Shown here: piece by piece, positions 5,523 through 7,418 of the stretch
Position numbering within the stretch: position 1 is the stretch's first letter
How the letters are laid out: the number at the start of each line of letters is the position of its first letter
Origin: Oscillospiraceae bacterium
Lineage (GTDB): Bacteria; Bacillota; Clostridia; Oscillospirales; Oscillospiraceae
Length of the DNA stretch: 7,418 nucleotides
Reading direction: 5' to 3'
Assembly: GCA_028705905.1 (NCBI GenBank)
Contig: JAQWCP010000070.1
Location: 1-7,418 of the forward strand
Notes under the pieces: model-generated
Databases searched by the model: none
What the model saw: the letters and a program-made list of their open reading frames with translations, nothing else
What the model was told of the DNA's origin: nothing
Made by a program: the position numbers and the translations under genes

Positions 5523-5906
5523 TTACAATAAGTTTTTCAGATTGAGCCGTTCCATTTCATAGAGTAGTTCAATCTGGGTGATCAGGGCTGCGTTACAAAC
5601 GGGGTATTCTCTTCCTGGGTTTTTTTGTTCCAGATAATGTTGTGCTTGGGTAAACAAAACCAAAACGGCGTCGCTTTCCGTATGGTGGAGGACGGTGTAT
5701 AAATATCCGCTGGACTGCTCCCATTTTTGACGGGCCAGTTGCGTCAGGAGCAAGGCCTGGTGGGTGTTGCCAGCCTGAAAGCTCTTTTCCGCCTGTTCTA
5801 GCGATTCAGTCATATCGCTGGTGATGCGATATAACGCATGGTTGTTGACAAGAGATGCCGCGAGAACCAAAAACAGCACCACGACAGCGATCCAAAGTCG
5901 TTTCAA
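5523..5906 (-). CDS. DUF4363 family protein (single N-terminal membrane anchor)
   Basis: A 127-residue protein with one hydrophobic segment at about 4-20 (LWIAVVVLFLVLAASLV), then a helical domain rich in Q, E and L (30-127), probably outside the membrane. Pattern and position directly after a DUF421 gene fit the DUF4363 family, whose function is not known. The start is TTG at 5906-5904, not ATG: AAGGAGG (5920-5914) lies seven bases upstream, and the first residues MKRLWIAV fit the family's short lead before the anchor. The TTG overlaps the stop of the upstream gene as TTGA, so the two are probably translationally coupled. One cysteine (C104). Family call is moderately firm and helped by context. 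Confidence 0.8.
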   Translation of the reverse strand: MKRLWIAVVVLFLVLAASLVNNHALYRITSDMTESLEQAEKSFQAGNTHQALLLTQLARQKWEQSSGYLYTVLHHTESDAVLVLFTQAQHYLEQKNPGREYPVCNAALITQIELLYEMERLNLKNLL

Positions 5907-6583
5907 GAAGATACCTCCTTGGGGGAGAAATAGACCCGCAGGTCCTGATCCACTGTGAGCAGGAAAATTTCCTCATACCGAGAAAACCCCCGCATGGAAA
6001 TCTGCTGTTTGAGCCAAGTTTCATCCACCCCCCGCAGCTTGAGATTCTCCAGGATCAGCCGTCCATCGTTGATGAGGGGAATGGGCAGCCCCCCGCCGTC
6101 TGAAACGGGTGGGAATCGACCGCTGGTGATGGTCTGGTATTCTGGGAACAGAAGGACAGAGAGCTGTCCGCTGGTCTCTAAAATGGCAAATTCCACGGTG
6201 GAGATATCTGTGACACCCTGCTGGCGCAGTTCCTCCATCAGCTCGTCGACGGTAAACCGATTTTTTTTCATTTCCGTCTGTTTTAGACGGCCCCGCTCTA
6301 CGATGATACTAGGCCGTCCGCAGATGAGGGTGCGCATGCGCAGGCTGTGTACGGTGAGTACGGACAAAATCATGGTAATGGCAAGTAGCGTTATGATGGG
6401 GATCACGCCGTTTAGCAAAGGAATGCCGAAATCCTGCATAGGGACAGAGGCAAGGTCGGAAATGAGCATGGCGAGAACCAGCTCGGAAGGCTCCAATTCT
6501 CCCACCTGATGCTTGCCCATCAAGCGGATGCCAATGATCAGGAGCAGGTAGAGGATCACCGTTCGGAAAAACGCGATGGCGAT
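5903..6583 (-). CDS. DUF421 (YetF-like) membrane protein, probable ATC start
   Basis: A 226-residue protein if started at 6583: short N-terminal membrane helices at about 3-22, 34-48 and 58-79, then the cytoplasmic alpha/beta DUF421 domain (80-220). Family signatures: FFRTVILYLLLI (5-16), LMGKHQVGELEPSELV (21-36), VPMQDFGIPLL (47-57), GRPSIIVERGRL (89-100) and ELMEELRQQGVTDIS (114-128). Family members such as YetF/YdfS of Bacillus occur in spore and vegetative membranes; their molecular role is unclear. The first ordinary start in frame is GTG at 6559, but it cuts off the conserved FFRT segment and has no ribosome binding site nearby. AAGGAGG at 6598-6592 sits eight bases before ATC at 6583, and an in-frame TGA lies at 6601. 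The end overlaps the DUF4363 gene by four bases. Confidence 0.88.
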   Translation of the reverse strand: MAIAFFRTVILYLLLIIGIRLMGKHQVGELEPSELVLAMLISDLASVPMQDFGIPLLNGVIPIITLLAITMILSVLTVHSLRMRTLICGRPSIIVERGRLKQTEMKKNRFTVDELMEELRQQGVTDISTVEFAILETSGQLSVLLFPEYQTITSGRFPPVSDGGGLPIPLINDGRLILENLKLRGVDETWLKQQISMRGFSRYEEIFLLTVDQDLRVYFSPKEVSS

Positions 6584-6591
6584 GGGAAAAA

Positions 6592-6598
6592 CCTCCTT
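6592..6598 (-). promoter_or_regulatory. Ribosome binding site that decides the DUF421 start
   Basis: A perfect AAGGAGG on the minus strand is eight bases from ATC (6583) but 32 bases from the first GTG (6559). A nearby ATG (6602) is in another frame and precedes the site. Upstream on this strand I find no convincing -35/-10 pair; TATACA at 6621-6616 is a weak -10 candidate. Confidence 0.6.
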
Positions 6599-6736
6599 TC
6601 ATCTTAGATATCCAGTGTATACAGTATCTCCAGAATAAAGGAAGGATATTCCGACAAAATAAACCGGACGTTTTTTACCGGAATCCGTCATACTTGACAG
6701 AAATGAAGCAGAGCGGGGATTGAAAGGGAAATGGTG

Positions 6737-6765
6737 TTGCGTTTTGGCTGTATTTCAGGTACAAT
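6737..6765 (+). promoter_or_regulatory. carA promoter
   Basis: TTGCGT (6737-6742) and TACAAT (6760-6765) are separated by exactly 17 bases, predicting a start near 6772 and a leader of about 68 bases. A perfect TTGACA at 6694-6699 has no matching -10 and is less likely to be used. Confidence 0.65.
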
Positions 6766-6799
6766 TTCAAACAATAGGCGTATAAGGAAGTACATTGAA

Positions 6800-6830
6800 T
6801 TTGGCGGGGTGACCTGCCAAGAGGCGGGAG
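6800..6830 (+). promoter_or_regulatory. Leader hairpins in front of carA (possible translational switch)
   Basis: TTGGCGGG (6801-6808) pairs with CCTGCCAA (6813-6820) across a GTGA loop, a GNRA-type tetraloop. The same CCTGCC (6813-6818) can instead pair with GGCGGG (6823-6828), which is part of the carA ribosome binding region, across an AAGA loop. The two hairpins exclude each other. Pairing is read directly from the bases; regulation is inference. It does not resemble a PyrR binding loop. Confidence 0.4.
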
Positions 6831-6839
6831 AACATTCGG

Positions 6840-7418
6840 ATGAAAGCAACTCTTTTGCTGGAAAATGGAATGACCTTTTCCGGGGAGTCCATTGGCGCGC
6901 CCCGTGAGCGGATGTTCCATTTGGTTTGCAACAATTCCATGACAGGATATCAGGAGATGATCACGAACCCTGCCTACGCGGGACAAGGGGTTGTGATGAC
7001 GTATCCGCTGGTTGGGAATTATGGCGTATGTGCAGGGGACGGCGAATCGGCGAGGCCCTGGATTTCCGCATTGGTGGTGCGTCATTTGGCCCCAAGGGGG
7101 AGCAATTTCCGTTGCACCGGCACATTGAATGACTATTTGAAGCAGTATGAGATTCCCGGGATCAGCGGCGTGGATACCCGCGCGTTGACCCGTATACTCC
7201 GCAGTCAGGGCACGATGAGAGCAATGCTGACCTTTGCGGAGTCTTTTTCTGTGCAAACGATGATGGAATCTTTGCGGGCGCACAAAGAAGAATCTCTGGT
7301 GGCTCAGGTGACAACTCGGGAAATCCGGCGGTTGGAAGGGCCTGGCAAAAAGGTGGCGCTGCTGGATTTGGGCGTTACAAAGAGCGTGTTGGAGGCCCTT
7401 GCAGATCGGGGCTGTGAC
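6840..7418 (+). CDS. carA: Carbamoyl-phosphate synthase small (glutaminase) subunit, N-terminal 193 residues (cut by window edge)
   Basis: CarA hydrolyses glutamine and feeds ammonia to CarB, which makes carbamoyl phosphate for arginine and pyrimidine synthesis in the cytosol. The open frame runs to the window edge, giving 193 of about 350-380 residues. The N-terminal small-chain domain shows SMTGYQEMITNPAYAGQ (33-49), TYPLVGNYGV (54-63) and PGISGVDTRALTRILRSQGT (106-125), all family landmarks. The glutamine amidotransferase domain begins at about 170 (KKVALLDLGVTKSVLEALADRGCD), so the catalytic cysteine and the His-Glu pair are outside the window. The stretch MFHLVCNNSMTG replaces the more usual VVFNTSMTG, a mild divergence. 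ATG at 6840 has GGGAG nine bases upstream. carB is expected downstream. Whether it belongs to an arginine or a pyrimidine operon cannot be told here; 'pyrAA' is a synonym. Confidence 0.96.
   Translation, partial: MKATLLLENGMTFSGESIGAPRERMFHLVCNNSMTGYQEMITNPAYAGQGVVMTYPLVGNYGVCAGDGESARPWISALVVRHLAPRGSNFRCTGTLNDYLKQYEIPGISGVDTRALTRILRSQGTMRAMLTFAESFSVQTMMESLRAHKEESLVAQVTTREIRRLEGPGKKVALLDLGVTKSVLEALADRGCD

Noticed and set aside
6766..6840. PyrR-dependent attenuator ahead of carA
   Set aside because: No PyrR binding-loop consensus and no terminator with T-run before the ATG.
6675..7283. 202-codon minus-strand open frame across the carA start
   Set aside because: It is antisense to conserved CarA motifs and to the carA promoter and leader, with no recognisable domain.

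Overview
The window looks like chromosomal DNA from a low-to-mid GC Gram-positive anaerobe, most likely a Clostridia member close to the Oscillospiraceae. This is inferred from strong AAGGAGG ribosome binding sites, stand-alone nrdR, a Clostridia-type csoR-copA pair with a CopZ-like tail on CopA, and a DUF421-DUF4363 pair. No phage, transposon, CRISPR array, tRNA or rRNA is visible. I ran no database search; names come from recognised motifs.

Left part (1-1000): a RidA-family gene (minus strand, cut by the window edge) diverges from nrdR, the ribonucleotide reductase repressor (plus strand), which ends in a hairpin terminator. Copper block (1118-4118): one promoter carries two perfect ATACCC-N5-GGGTAT operators and drives csoR, then copA 10 bases later. 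CsoR has the C-H-C copper ligand pattern, so the expected circuit is that Cu(I) releases CsoR and the exporter is made. CopA ends in a 69-residue CopZ-like domain that has its own in-frame ATG and a perfect Shine-Dalgarno, so it may also be made as a separate chaperone. A perfect 32-bp palindrome closes the block and also serves the convergent gene.

Right part (4136-6583, all minus strand): a 57-aa protein with four zinc-ribbon-like cysteines and its own promoter; a CmpB-type membrane protein; and a translationally coupled DUF421-DUF4363 membrane pair. Terminators separate the three units. The DUF421 gene appears to begin at an ATC codon. The plus strand then restarts with carA (from 6840, cut by the edge), preceded by a promoter and a leader with two mutually exclusive hairpins, one of which covers the ribosome binding site.

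The best leads are the embedded CopZ start, the ATC start of the DUF421 gene, the duplicated copper operator, the small cysteine protein and the carA leader. Most of the rest is ordinary core-genome content.
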